64,000 bases of DNA from Pseudaquabacterium terrae (GTDB lineage: Bacteria; Pseudomonadota; Gammaproteobacteria; Burkholderiales; Burkholderiaceae_C), in assembly GCF_013266755.1 (NCBI RefSeq), contig NZ_JABRWJ010000011.1, forward strand, positions 163,162-227,161, read 5' to 3'. Each line of letters opens with the position of its first letter. Position 1 is the stretch's first letter. The notes beneath the pieces were generated by a model, which was not told the origin of the DNA, did not search any database, and worked only from the letters and a program-made list of their open reading frames with translations. This document shows positions 1-8,537 of the stretch, piece by piece. The translations under genes were made by a program, and so were the position numbers.

Positions 1-383
1 CGCCGGTCCACCAGAACGTGAAAGACCAGATCGTCGCCAACGACGAGCGAGCGACCCAACTGGTGTTCCGCGAGTTCAACAACACGGCTCGGGTGGCCCG
101 CAACTCGATCTCCCAGGAGATTGCGCGTCGCTCCGCGCTGCCCGGTGCCACCTTCGCCGACGTGGCGGACCTCGCGTCGGGCGCGCGTGGGCGTGATCGC
201 GTGCTCACCCACGGCGACATGGAAGATGGCATGTGGTGGGCTGGCCAGGCCCAGGGTCTCATCGACTCCGTCCAGAGCTGCCAGGAAATCGTCGACGGAA
301 TCATGGACGAGGCCCACCGCATCGTCGCCGCGCTCCGCCACGCCTTCTCGGCAGCCGGCCATACCGCATCCCTGGAGGTCTGA
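1..383 (+). CDS. Nitronate monooxygenase (2-nitropropane dioxygenase family), C-terminal part
   Basis: This is the 3' end of a gene that starts left of the window; the frame is open from base 3 and ends with TGA at 381-383. The visible 127 residues carry features of the C-terminal half of FMN-dependent nitronate monooxygenases: VHQNVKD, then FNNTARVARNSISQE, then the GDMEDGMWWAGQAQGLI region that helps form the flavin pocket. Members oxidise alkyl nitronates. Relatives often sit in acyl-CoA catabolism operons, as here, where an enoyl-CoA hydratase starts 3 bases after the stop. The GTG at 18 is an internal valine, not a start. Confidence 0.8.
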   Translation, partial: PVHQNVKDQIVANDERATQLVFREFNNTARVARNSISQEIARRSALPGATFADVADLASGARGRDRVLTHGDMEDGMWWAGQAQGLIDSVQSCQEIVDGIMDEAHRIVAALRHAFSAAGHTASLEV

Positions 384-385
384 GC

Positions 386-1291
386 ATGCAGTTCCAGACG
401 ATCCGGCACGACGTCAGCGATGGCATCCTGACGATCACCCTGAACCGGCCGGAGCAGCTCAACGCGTTCACCGTCACGATGGCCGAGGAGCTCGAGCACT
501 CGTTTCGCGCCGTCAACGACGACGACTCGGTCCGCGCCGTCATCGTGACCGGAGCGGGTCGCGCGTTCTGCGCCGGCATGGACCTCAGCCGCGAGGGCAA
601 CGTGTTCGGGCTCGATGAAGAGCTCACGCCAGGTCTGCCCGACATGGCCGACCTCGACGATCCTGCGATTGCAGCGGTCCGCGACACCGGTGGGCGTTGC
701 ACGCTGGCGATCCACGACTGCCGCAAGCCGGTGATCGCCGCCCTCAACGGTGCGGCCGTGGGAATCGGCGCCACGATGACGCTGGCGATGGACCGTCGCC
801 TGATGTCCGCCTCCGCGCGCATCGGGCTGGTCTTCGGCCGGATCGGCATAGTGCCGGAGGCCTGCTCGACGTGGTACCTGCCCCGGCTCGTCGGCCCGTC
901 TGCGGCGCTCGACCTGGTCATGCGCGCCGACATCCTCGACGCCGAGGCGGCGTTGGCGCTCGGGCTGGTCGACGAGGTCCACCCTGCCGAGGACCTGCTG
1001 ACCCAGGCCGTGACAGTCGCGGACGCCTGGACCCGGGGCCGGTCCCCCGTCGCCGTAGCCCTGAGCCGCCAGATGGTGCGGCGCAATGGCACCCTGGCGC
1101 ATCCGGGCGAGGCGCACCGGATCGACTCGCTCGCCATGTTCTGGACCAGCATCGGCGATGGCAAGGAAGGCGTGGCGGCGTTCCTCGAGAAGCGCAAGCC
1201 CGCCTTCCAAGGGCGTGCGTCCGCGATGCCCGACTTCTACAACGACTGGGTGGCGGGTGAAGCTCGCCCCTCCAGTTCAAAGTCGAAGTGA
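386..1291 (+). CDS. Enoyl-CoA hydratase/isomerase family protein
   Basis: This 301-residue crotonase-fold protein should hydrate or isomerise a 2-enoyl-CoA in the cytoplasm. Early residues ITLNRPEQLNAFT are typical of the family. The first oxyanion-hole segment is GAGRAFCAGMDL near residue 55-67 and the second is NGAAVGIGATM near 121. GIVPEACSTWYLPRLVG around 154-170 holds the expected catalytic glutamate. The ATG at 386 is chosen because CTGGAGG lies 8 bases upstream and the homology begins there; the same frame is open further 5' but looks non-coding. It follows the nitronate monooxygenase by 2 bases and precedes an acyl-CoA synthetase by 9. The substrate cannot be read from the sequence. 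Confidence 0.9.
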   Translation: MQFQTIRHDVSDGILTITLNRPEQLNAFTVTMAEELEHSFRAVNDDDSVRAVIVTGAGRAFCAGMDLSREGNVFGLDEELTPGLPDMADLDDPAIAAVRDTGGRCTLAIHDCRKPVIAALNGAAVGIGATMTLAMDRRLMSASARIGLVFGRIGIVPEACSTWYLPRLVGPSAALDLVMRADILDAEAALALGLVDEVHPAEDLLTQAVTVADAWTRGRSPVAVALSRQMVRRNGTLAHPGEAHRIDSLAMFWTSIGDGKEGVAAFLEKRKPAFQGRASAMPDFYNDWVAGEARPSSSKSK

Positions 1292-1300
1292 GCCGTCGCC

Positions 1301-3115
1301 ATGACCACACATGAAAGGCACGCATCGCAAGTGCGAGCAACCAACATCGGCAAGCCCCCCGCTGGCGAGGCGTTCGAACGCGCGCTAAAGGCGCGGACGG
1401 TGTGCGAGGCGTTTCAAATCACCGCGGCCGCCAGGGCCGACCAGGTTGCCGTCCGCACTGCTGACGGCAGTGTTTCGCTGACCTATGGCGCGCTCGCCGC
1501 ACGGGTGCGGCGAGTTGCTGCCGGTCTCGCGGCGCTGGGCGTCAAGCGCGGGGACCGGCTGGCCATCATGCTCACGAACCGGCCTGAGTTCCACGTGGTG
1601 GACCTGGCTGCCATGCACCTGGGCGCCGTTGCGTTCTCCATCTACAACACCTCGGCGCGCGAGCAGATCGAGTATCTCTTCGCCGACGCTGGGAACCGCA
1701 TGGTGGTCACCGAGCGTGCGTTCCTGAAGCACCTGCTGGCCGTGCGTGATGGCGGCACGCCGATCGATCGGATTGTGGTGGTCGACGGCGCGCCGGAAGG
1801 CACGCTCAGCCTCGAGGAGTTGGAGGCGGGCGGCGACGCGCAGTTCGACTTCGAGGCATCGTGGTCGGCCCTCGGGCCCGAGGACCTCCTCACGCTGATC
1901 TACACGTCCGGCACGACGGGTCCGCCCAAGGGTGTGGAGCTCACCCACGGCAACATGATGAGCGAGATCCGCGCGGTGCAGCAGGTGTTGCCCGTCACGC
2001 CGGGAGGCCGCACCGTGTCGTTCCTGCCCGCCGCGCACATCGGTGATCGTTGGAGTGGGCACTATTCGCCGCTGGGGGTCTGGGGCTTCACCGTCACCTC
2101 GTGCCCGGACGCGCGCAATGTGATGGGCATCGTGCACGAGGTTCGCCCCACGATATTTCTTCCGGTGCCGCGGATGTGGGAGAAGACGAAGGCGGCCCTG
2201 GAGGCGGAGATCGAGTCGGAGGCCGGCGATGCGGGTCGGACGTTGCGGTGGGCCATCGACACCCGAATCAAGATGGCCCGCGCCACGCAGGAGGGAAAGT
2301 CCGCTAGCCTGATGCTCCAGGAAGAGGCGAAGGTTGCCGAAGCGCTCGTCGGCACGAAATTCCGCCGGAAGCTGGGGCTGGATGAGGCCGAGTGGTTCCT
2401 TACCGGCGCGGCGCCAACGCCGCGCGAGGTGTTCGAGTTCTTCGCGGCCGTGGGGATCCCGATCTGCGAGATATGGGCCATGAGCGAGGCCTCTTGCCTC
2501 ATGACCGTCAACCCGCTTGACCGCATACGAGTGGGCACGGTCGGGTTGCCGATCCCCGGGGTCGAGGTCAAGCTCGCCGATGACGGAGAGCTGCTCGTGC
2601 GCGGCAGGACTGTCATGAGGGGCTACCGCAATAAGCCCGAGCAGACCGCCGAGGCCATCGACTCCGAGGGCTGGCTGCATACCGGTGACATCGGAACGAT
2701 CGACGACGACGGCTACGTGCGGCTCGTGGACCGGAAGAAGGAGATCATCATCAACGCGGCCGGCAAGAACATGTCGCCCGCGAACATAGAGACCTGCCTG
2801 AGGTCCTCCAGTCCCGTGATCGGCCAGGCGGTGTGCATTGGCGACGGTCGACCGTACAACGTCGCGCTGATCACGCTTAGCACCGAAGGCGCGGCCGGGA
2901 AGTCTGTCGACGATCCCGCCACCCTCGCCGAGGTCGCGGCGGCTATCGAGCGCGCCAACGGCCACCTTTCACGTGTCGAGCAAATCAAGAAGTTCAAGGT
3001 CGTCGCCAAGGAGTGGCTGCCGGGGAGCGAGGAGCTCACGCCCACGATGAAGCTCAAGCGCAAGAGCATCGCCGCGAGGTACGCCGCGCAGATCGAGGAA
3101 CTTTACGCGAGGTAG
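1301..3115 (+). CDS. AMP-dependent acyl-CoA synthetase (long-chain type)
   Basis: This 604-residue adenylate-forming enzyme should activate a carboxylic acid to its acyl-CoA through an acyl-AMP intermediate. The AMP-binding P-loop LIYTSGTTGPPKGVE is near residue 199. WAMSEAS, GWLHTGDIG near 456 and DRKKEIIINAAGKNMSP near 477 mark the adenylate core and the hinge to the C-terminal lid. Internal segments such as FLPAAHIGDR and PVPRMWEKTKA are typical of the long-chain acyl-CoA synthetase branch. It is the last gene of the nitronate monooxygenase and enoyl-CoA hydratase cluster, so it probably feeds the same acyl-CoA route. The acid is unknown. The next bases downstream belong to insertion-sequence debris. 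Confidence 0.9.
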   Translation: MTTHERHASQVRATNIGKPPAGEAFERALKARTVCEAFQITAAARADQVAVRTADGSVSLTYGALAARVRRVAAGLAALGVKRGDRLAIMLTNRPEFHVVDLAAMHLGAVAFSIYNTSAREQIEYLFADAGNRMVVTERAFLKHLLAVRDGGTPIDRIVVVDGAPEGTLSLEELEAGGDAQFDFEASWSALGPEDLLTLIYTSGTTGPPKGVELTHGNMMSEIRAVQQVLPVTPGGRTVSFLPAAHIGDRWSGHYSPLGVWGFTVTSCPDARNVMGIVHEVRPTIFLPVPRMWEKTKAALEAEIESEAGDAGRTLRWAIDTRIKMARATQEGKSASLMLQEEAKVAEALVGTKFRRKLGLDEAEWFLTGAAPTPREVFEFFAAVGIPICEIWAMSEASCLMTVNPLDRIRVGTVGLPIPGVEVKLADDGELLVRGRTVMRGYRNKPEQTAEAIDSEGWLHTGDIGTIDDDGYVRLVDRKKEIIINAAGKNMSPANIETCLRSSSPVIGQAVCIGDGRPYNVALITLSTEGAAGKSVDDPATLAEVAAAIERANGHLSRVEQIKKFKVVAKEWLPGSEELTPTMKLKRKSIAARYAAQIEELYAR

Positions 3116-3182
3116 TACGGACTGCCGCGACAGAGTACTCACCGGTCATCCACTGCCAATCACCTTCAATAGGGCGGTTCAG

Positions 3183-3784
3183 TGTCGGCGCCGATTGAAT
3201 TTTGACCACTATGCCGAGCGAACATTGACCCCCTGATGGAAGCCGGCAGCACGCCTGCCGGCTGTGGATAAGTGTAGGTCTTTGCCGGGGGGACGATCTG
3301 CGTTGGCTGCTGAAGGTCGCGCGGCGGCCCTCCGCGGGGCCGCTGAAGGGGCCTTGGCGCCCCGCTACGGCGTCGAAGACGCCTGGCTGGCCGTGCGGCT
3401 CATCTCACGCTCCCTGACGCGTTTCTTGGCCGCTGCCGTGCTGCGCGTGAATCGGATCGAGTCGTTGCCCGTCACCAGGATGTGGCAGTGATGCGTGAGC
3501 CGGTCCAGCAGTGCCGTGGTCATCTTCGCCTCGCCGAACACGGTGGACCATTCGGCGAAGTCGAGGTTGGTCGTGATGATCACGCTCGTGTGCTCGTACA
3601 GCCGGTTGAGCAAGTGGAACAGCAATGCTCCGCCGGCCTGGCTGTAGGGAAAGTACCCCAGCTCATCGAGCACGACGGCGTCCATGCGCAGCAGGCTCGC
3701 CGCGATGCGACCGGCCTTGCCTTGTGCCTTCTCCTGCTCGAGCGCGTTGACCGGGTCGACCACCGAGTGAAAGCGCACTCGCTT
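3183..3784 (-). mobile_element. IS21-family insertion sequence remnant (right end plus istB 3' part)
   Basis: The segment starts at TGTCGGCGCCGATTGAATTT and has repeated TTGACC motifs at 3201-3206 and 3224-3229, as in the multi-repeat ends of IS21-family elements. A hairpin GCCGGCAG/CTGCCGGC lies at 3242-3262. The only coding part is a 5'-truncated istB on the minus strand, whose 3' end faces this terminus as expected. istA and the other end are missing, so the element cannot move by itself. The inner breakpoint near 3784 is where IstB similarity stops. Confidence 0.7.
3365..3784 (-). pseudogene. istB: Truncated IstB-like ATP-binding transposition helper
   Basis: The minus-strand frame encodes the C-terminal two thirds of an IS21-family IstB, the AAA+ protein that assists the IstA transposase. 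Visible features are [19 protein letters not shown], the Walker B segment [18 protein letters not shown], the sensor-like [13 protein letters not shown] and the C-terminal [20 protein letters not shown]. The N-terminal part with Walker A is absent: the frame runs on to 3964, but residues upstream of about 3784 do not look like IstB. It is therefore a deletion remnant. Confidence 0.75.
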
Positions 3785-4300
3785 GCGGCTGCAAGGCCGA
3801 CCGCACGCCGGAGGAGGCAGGGATGCCGCGTGTGTACCTGCCGTACGTGCCGAGCCGCATCGAGGCCTTTCTTCGATGGCCGGCACATCCGCGCCGACGT
3901 GCACGAGTGGCTCGCCGCGCCCCTGCCGAAGGGATCGCGCCTGAACTGATGCTCGTGCGGACAAGAGTCTGCCGAGGAAGGCAACCGCTCACAGGTCAGC
4001 GGTTCGGACCTCGTCTCCGCCCCGCCGGTGCACGGCATCCGGATTCGTACGTGGATGTCGCGCATGCCGCGGCGCGGGAATCGGCCGATGCCAGGCCATC
4101 GAGGGTTCGCACCACAAGGTACCGGCCGAAACCTCACCATGTTTCCCGATTGCTGCCTTTGGTGACCGGCGGCTCATGGCCGTCTACCGTCGCTCGATCC
4201 CGCCTCACGCCGACGAGGGACAAGGGATCCAGAGAATACCCTCTCGTCAAATCGACGTGAGCTGCGGCGCAGGCCTCGGACCGGCCTCCGTGCACCGCGC
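3785..4300. other. Gene-free junction with coding debris
   Basis: I find no intact gene here. On the plus strand a frame ending at 3949 reads [19 protein letters not shown], which looks like the tail of some protein but has no recognisable family. Its position next to the broken istB suggests scrambled mobile-element DNA. The remainder shows no clear promoter, terminator or repeat. Confidence 0.3.
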
Positions 4301-4608
4301 TCAGGCCCCGCGGCGGCGCGGCTTCGCAGCGGGCACGAAGCCCATGTCTCCCTCCACGCGCTGGAGTTGCGACAACGCCGCGGCCAGCTCGCGCCGCAGC
4401 GGGAGCAGCCCGCGCCTGGCGGCAGTGATGCGTTCGCCGGCCTGCAGGTCCTGCTCGCCGAGCAGCAGGTTCGCGATGTCGCTCGCCTCGTCGCCGAGCA
4501 CCGGCATTCCAGCAGCTTGCCGTCGCGGACGAACTCGTGGCCTTGCTCGACGAGACGCGTGTGTCGCTGCTCGCCGCCCCCGGGGATGGCGAGACGCCGC
4601 AGCGGCAA
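4301..4608 (-). pseudogene. Frameshifted small gene of unknown function
   Basis: Two minus-strand frames fit end to end. The first, from 4608, reads PLRRLAIPGGGEQRHTRLVE and continues to about 4510. The second, from 4507 to 4301, reads LGDEASDIANLLLGEQDLQ and later LRRELAAALSQLQRVEGDMG. Joined by a one-base shift near 4510, they would make one protein of about 100 residues with an acidic-helical C-terminal half. I do not recognise the family. Its place in the debris between an IS21 remnant and the MarR gene supports decay. Confidence 0.3.
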
Positions 4609-4660
4609 GCGCGGCTTGAGAACGCTCCTATGCCGTCAGGGCAGACTCGGGCCCTGCGTG

Positions 4661-4692
4661 TTGACTCCTTGAAAATGACTGACTAAAGTCAG
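4661..4692 (+). promoter_or_regulatory. Promoter overlapped by a palindromic operator, upstream of the MarR-GNAT gene
   Basis: TTGACT at 4661-4666 and TAAAGT at 4684-4689 are separated by 17 bases and fit a sigma-70 promoter. The perfect inverted repeat CTGACT-AA-AGTCAG at 4679-4692 covers the -10 region. The expected start of transcription is at or beside the ATG at 4697, so the mRNA would be leaderless. A MarR protein bound here would block polymerase, which suggests autorepression. Confidence 0.6.
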
Positions 4693-4696
4693 CTAT

Positions 4697-5617
4697 ATGG
4701 AGCCAGATGCAGTTGCACGAGTACGCCGCTTCAACAGGGCGGTCACGGTCGAGGTGGGTGCCCTCGACACTTCGTTCCTCGGCCGCGGTCGGCCTCTCGG
4801 CGCCGCGCGCGTCCTGAACTCGATCGGGCGGGGAATCACTGACGTGGCTCGCTTGCGCGAGTCGCTGGGCCTCGACTCCGGTCTGACAAGCCGGCTACTG
4901 CGCGGTTTGGAGGAAGAGGGCCTGGTCGAGACCGTTGCCCATCCCGGCGATGCACGACGCCGAGTTGTGCGTCTGACGCGCGCGGGCCAGCGGGAGTTTC
5001 GAGCCTACGAGAAGCTGTCCGATGATCAAGCGGGCACGATGCTGGCCCAGCATCCTCACCCGCAAACGCTGCTGGCCGCCATGGACGTGATTGCCTGCGC
5101 ACTGCAGCGCTCGCGCACGGTCATCGAGGAAGCCGATGCGACGAGCGAGCCCGCCCGGGCCTGCTTGCGCGCCTACTACGGTGAACTCAACAAGCGATTT
5201 GCCTCTGGCTTCGATGTTTCGCGTTCACGCGACCCGGAAGCCGCCGACATGGTTCGGCCGCGCGGCACGTTCCTGCTCGCCTGGTCGGACGGACTCCCCG
5301 TAGGCTGCGTGGGCCTCAAAGGAGATGGCAGCGAGCTGGCGGAGGTGAAGCGCCTCTGGGTGGCGCCGGCCGCACGGGGCCTGGGACTGGCGCGCCGTCT
5401 CATGACCGCGGTTGAAGACATCGCAAGCCACTTGGGCATCGGCGTGCTCCGCCTGGATACCAACAGCGCACTGTCCGAAGCCATCGAGCTCTATCGGAAG
5501 TCGGGCTGGATCGAAATCCCGCCGTTCAACGATGACCCCTATCCCGATGTGTTCTTCGAGAAGCGGCTACCGGCGAGCGAAGAAGGGCGGAGGCGACGCC
5601 GCAGTGATTCGTCATAG
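4697..5617 (+). CDS. MarR-type regulator fused to a GNAT acetyltransferase
   Basis: This 306-residue protein has a MarR winged helix at about 1-145: VARLRESLGLDSGLTSRLLRGLEEEGLV is the recognition segment and HPGDARRRVVRLT the wing. A GNAT domain lies at about 160-300, with acetyl-CoA loop AEVKRLWVAPAARGLGLARRLM near 217 and the C-terminal LYRKSGWIEIPPFND. MarR-GNAT fusions are a known architecture; the substrate is not known here. The gene stands alone between IS debris and the intron. No Shine-Dalgarno precedes the ATG, which fits a leaderless transcript from the promoter directly upstream. An operator covering that promoter suggests the protein represses itself. Acetyl-CoA or its substrate may act as inducer, but that is inference. 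Confidence 0.85.
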   Translation: MEPDAVARVRRFNRAVTVEVGALDTSFLGRGRPLGAARVLNSIGRGITDVARLRESLGLDSGLTSRLLRGLEEEGLVETVAHPGDARRRVVRLTRAGQREFRAYEKLSDDQAGTMLAQHPHPQTLLAAMDVIACALQRSRTVIEEADATSEPARACLRAYYGELNKRFASGFDVSRSRDPEAADMVRPRGTFLLAWSDGLPVGCVGLKGDGSELAEVKRLWVAPAARGLGLARRLMTAVEDIASHLGIGVLRLDTNSALSEAIELYRKSGWIEIPPFNDDPYPDVFFEKRLPASEEGRRRRRSDSS

Positions 5618-5648
5618 CCGGTCCGGCTGGGCCTTGGTGACGGCTAAA

Positions 5649-5677
5649 CTTGCGGTTGTATAACAACTGCTATACAC
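5649..5677 (+). promoter_or_regulatory. Probable toxin-antitoxin promoter/operator left of the intron
   Basis: GTTGT-ATA-ACAAC at 5655-5667 is an inverted repeat followed by TATACA at 5671-5676, with CTTGCG/TTGCGG upstream as a weak -35. This layout is common in front of ParD/RelB-type antitoxin genes. The first downstream gene is the antitoxin at 7758, so the intron inserted at about 5688 separates this promoter from its operon. Confidence 0.45.
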
Positions 5678-6272
5678 TTCCCGCATGGTGCGTCGTGACG
5701 CTAAGGAAAGGCCGAACCCCGAAGGGGGAGGACTGACTGCGGCTTGCTGCGCCACTCCTACGGGTGAGAGTCCCGTCCCGGTAGGCGTCGGTGCGCCGGG
5801 TAGCAGGCCCCAGGTATTGGAGGGAGACCTCTGTGCCCGAGCGGGGCGTCAGAAGCCCGTGAAGCGGCGCAAGCCGTACAGCGGGGAGCAAGCACGCGGG
5901 CCGCAACATGAAGTGAAGCCTGCAGCCTCGACAAAGTTACAACCCGCAGGCCGAGCCGCTCATGTCACGGCGAAGGCAACACCACTGGCGCAAGGACCGA
6001 AGCGCGCCAGAGGCTGCGGCGGGGTATGGGGCGCAGCACGCGTGCAAGGAGTGGAGCGGAACACGAGAGATCCGTCTGCGCGGCCCGAGTCGGGGCAAGC
6101 GAGCTCGTATAAGCCCAAGGCGAAGTCGAGTCGTGCGCAGCGGAAGTCCGAGGGGATCGTAGTACTGGACGGCGAGGCGCGAGCCGAGCCGACGAAGGCC
6201 GTGCGGCATAACGCGGCTGGAGGGAAGGGTCCCTGCGGTGGTTACGCTGAGGAAGCGGGTAAGCGCAAGGGA

Positions 6273-7640
6273 ATGGCCGGCCAGACCGGACCTAACGACC
6301 CCGGCGGTGATGAGCCGCGCGACAACGTGCGACAACTGCAGAGGCAGCTCTGGGCCGCAGCCAAGCGGGCACCGGGAAGGCGTTTCCACGAGTTGTACGG
6401 CCAGATGTGCAGGGATGACATCCTGCGCGAGGCGTGGAGGCGAGTGCGCCGCAACCGCGGCGCAGCGGGGATCGACCGCGTGTCGATCCAAGACGTGGAG
6501 CAGTACGGAGTCGAGCGCTTCTTGCAGGAGCTGGGCGAAGTGCTGCGCGCGGGCGAGTATGGCGCGCAAGTCGTGCGGCGCGTGTACATCCCCAAGGCAG
6601 ACGGAAGAATGCGGCCCTTGGGCATCCCCACGGAGCGCGACCGGGTGGTGCAGATGGCAGCCAAGTTGGTGCTGGAGCCGATCTTCGAGGCGGACTTCGA
6701 GCCGTGCTCGTATGGGTTCCGGCCGAGGCGCAGCGCGACGATGGCACTGGAGCGGATCAGGCAACTGAGCCGCGAGGGTGCCGAGCACGTGCTGGATGCC
6801 GACATCCAGGACTACTTCGGCAGCATCGATCACGGCAAGCTGCTCACCTTGGTGGGTCAGCGCGTCAGTGATCGCAGGATGCTCAAGCTGGTGCGGTTGT
6901 GGTTGCAGGCTGGGGTGATGGAAGACGGCGCGGTGCGCCATCCTGTGGCGGGGACGCCGCAAGGTGGCGTGATCTCGCCGCTGCTGTCGAACATCTACCT
7001 GCACGTGCTGGACCGGGTATGGGCCAGGCATGGCGCGCACCTGGGCACGCTGGTGCGATACGCGGATGACTTCGTGGTGATGTGCCGCAGTGCACGAAGC
7101 TGCGAGGAAGCCCAAGGTCGTATCGAGCACGTGCTGGGCCGGCTGGGGCTGAAGCTGCATCCGCAGAAGACGCGACGCGTGGCGCTGAAGGATGGACTGG
7201 AAGGCTTCGACTTCCTGGGCTGTCACCTGCGCAAGCGCATGAGCGGTCGACTGTGGGAGCAGAAGAAGCTCAAGCGGTACTACCTGCATCGGTGGCCGAG
7301 CCGCCGGGCGCTGAACCGGGTGCGCGAGCGGGTCAGGGACCTGACCCCGCGGTGGCGTTGCCACCAGGATCTGCGCGACGTGATCGCCCATCTGAACCCG
7401 GTGCTACGCGGCTGGGGGCAGTACTTTGGCAGCGGCAATGCGGCCGATCGCTTCACGGCGATCGATGGCTACGTCGTGCGTCGATTGCGCAGCCTGCGTG
7501 TCAAGCGCGCCGGTCGGCACCTGCGCCCAGGCCAAACGCCGCACTGGGATCGCGCCTACTTCGAAAGCCTTGGACTCCATCGCCTGCGCGGTACGATCCG
7601 CTATCCCGGCAAGCCTCCTGGCAACAGGAGATCCGCGTAA
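6273..7640 (+). CDS. ltrA: Group II intron-encoded reverse transcriptase/maturase
   Basis: The protein copies intron RNA into DNA and acts as splicing maturase. From ATG 6273 it has about 455 residues. RT motifs appear in order: RVYIPKADGRMRPLGIPT, EADFEPCSYGFRPRRSA, DADIQDYFGSIDH, GTPQGGVISPLLSNIYLH, the catalytic RYADDF near residue 262, and a thumb/domain X ending GLHRLRGTIRYPGKPP. No HNH endonuclease domain follows, so it belongs to the En-minus type. The frame stays open back to 5685, but that stretch is intron RNA. AAGGG lies very close to ATG 6273, so the start is not certain. Confidence 0.85.
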   Translation: MAGQTGPNDPGGDEPRDNVRQLQRQLWAAAKRAPGRRFHELYGQMCRDDILREAWRRVRRNRGAAGIDRVSIQDVEQYGVERFLQELGEVLRAGEYGAQVVRRVYIPKADGRMRPLGIPTERDRVVQMAAKLVLEPIFEADFEPCSYGFRPRRSATMALERIRQLSREGAEHVLDADIQDYFGSIDHGKLLTLVGQRVSDRRMLKLVRLWLQAGVMEDGAVRHPVAGTPQGGVISPLLSNIYLHVLDRVWARHGAHLGTLVRYADDFVVMCRSARSCEEAQGRIEHVLGRLGLKLHPQKTRRVALKDGLEGFDFLGCHLRKRMSGRLWEQKKLKRYYLHRWPSRRALNRVRERVRDLTPRWRCHQDLRDVIAHLNPVLRGWGQYFGSGNAADRFTAIDGYVVRRLRSLRVKRAGRHLRPGQTPHWDRAYFESLGLHRLRGTIRYPGKPPGNRRSA

Positions 7641-7665
7641 TGCTGCGAGCCGACCGGCCACCGGT

Positions 7666-7699
7666 AAGCCGTGTGCGGGAAATCCGCATGCACGGTTTG
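7666..7699 (+). ncRNA. Group II intron domain V
   Basis: The 34-base element begins AAGCCGTGTGCGG, turns through GAAA and returns as CCGCATGCACGGTTT. It forms the short bulged hairpin with the AGC catalytic triad that defines domain V. It binds the catalytic metal ions for splicing. It lies 25 bases after the maturase stop, as usual. Confidence 0.8.
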
Positions 7700-7757
7700 A
7701 ACGGGGGTGTTGGCTCTGTTATCGACCTTCTGGCCTGAAACGAGCCAACATCTACCA

Positions 7758-8066
7758 ATGAGTCGCTCCGCCACCTTGCCGCCCATCCGTGTTGCGCCCG
7801 AGACGAAGGCCAGCCTCGAGGCTGTGCTGCGAGAAGGCGAATCGCTGACGCAGTTCATCGAGAATGCTGTTTGCCGCGAGGCTGAGTTCCGCGCTGAGCA
7901 GAACGCCGCTGTCGCCCGGGCGAAGAAGGCATTGCGCAGCGCTGAGAAGGGCGTCGGCCTGCTGACGGCTGAAGCCTTCCTGGCAGGCATGGAGCAGCGT
8001 GCAACAGCAGCACAGCAGCGCATCCGCGATGCAGTGGCGGCGAAGAACAAGCGAACCGCCGGGTGA
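7758..8066 (+). CDS. Antitoxin of a ParE/RelE-type toxin-antitoxin pair
   Basis: This 102-residue protein starts PPIRVAPETKASLEAVL, resembling the ribbon-helix-helix N-terminus of ParD-like and YlcI-like antitoxins, then GESLTQFIENAV. A long charged helix with KALRSAEKGVGLLTAEAF follows, which should wrap the toxin. It would bind the operon promoter and neutralise the toxin encoded by the next gene, whose GTG overlaps its stop. The ATG lies just after the intron's 3' end, so expression from the original promoter at about 5670 requires reading through or splicing out the intron. Confidence 0.75.
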   Translation: MSRSATLPPIRVAPETKASLEAVLREGESLTQFIENAVCREAEFRAEQNAAVARAKKALRSAEKGVGLLTAEAFLAGMEQRATAAQQRIRDAVAAKNKRTAG

Positions 8067-8383
8067 GCGAAGGGTATCGGGTTGTTCTGACCGTCACGTT
8101 CCAGGAGGACGTCGAGCGTCTCGAGGAACACATCATCCAACGGGAGCTGGCAAGCAACACGCCGGATGAAATGTGCATCTTCCGGTTCCGCGACGCGGTG
8201 GAGCGCGCGATGGGGATCCTCGCCTTTGCTCCACACGCCTGTCGTCGATCTGAAGCGCACAGGGAATTCCGGGAACTGATCATTCCCTTCGGTCATGCCG
8301 GATGCGTCTTTCTCTTTGCAATTCGCGAGCTCGATGTCGTATTGCTCGCTGCGAGGGATCAGCACGAGCATGACTACCGCTGA
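8063..8383 (+). CDS. ParE/RelE-family toxin
   Basis: This 106-residue protein has the ParE/RelE fold pattern: YRVVLTVTFQEDVERLEEHI at the N-terminus, a two-helix region, and C-terminal strands with RELIIPFGHAGCVFLFAI and DVVLLAARDQHEHDYR. ParE toxins poison DNA gyrase and RelE toxins cut mRNA on the ribosome; the sequence alone does not decide which applies. The GTG start overlaps the antitoxin TGA, indicating translational coupling. The convergent TIR-WD40 gene lies 154 bases away. Confidence 0.75.
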   Translation: MSEGYRVVLTVTFQEDVERLEEHIIQRELASNTPDEMCIFRFRDAVERAMGILAFAPHACRRSEAHREFRELIIPFGHAGCVFLFAIRELDVVLLAARDQHEHDYR

Positions 8384-8537
8384 CGCCTGGCGGGTCAAGC
8401 CGTTCCATCGTCGTGCGCAGCTCGCTCGTGATGACGTGCCTCGATGAGCCGCCCCTACGTGCCGACATCCTGGGATCGGCAAGGCGCCGCCCTCCGGTGG
8501 CGCTGGCGACGGGTCGCCGAGCCAACCGTCGCAAAGA

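Larger units (their letters stand above)
5688..7752 (+). mobile_element. Group II intron with its reverse transcriptase gene
   Basis: The 5' end GTGCGTCGTGACGC matches the GTGYG consensus of group II introns. About 580 bases of structured RNA (domains I-IV) precede the maturase gene. Domain V is at 7666-7699, and a domain VI-like stem pairs GGTGTTGGCTC (7706-7716) with GAGCCAACATC (7742-7752). The exact 3' splice site is uncertain by a few bases around 7750-7752. The intron lies between the promoter and the start codon of a toxin-antitoxin operon, in the same orientation. All visible parts look intact, so it may still splice and move. Confidence 0.85.

Noticed and set aside
233..385. A longer start for the enoyl-CoA hydratase gene
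   Set aside because: The extra 51 residues are Arg/Pro-rich frame-shadow of the upstream gene. ATG 386 has a ribosome-binding site and matches the family start.
5685..6272. A continuous frame fused upstream of the group II intron maturase
   Set aside because: It covers intron RNA domains I-IV, is basic and low in protein character, and starts at the intron boundary. Maturase similarity begins only after 6273.
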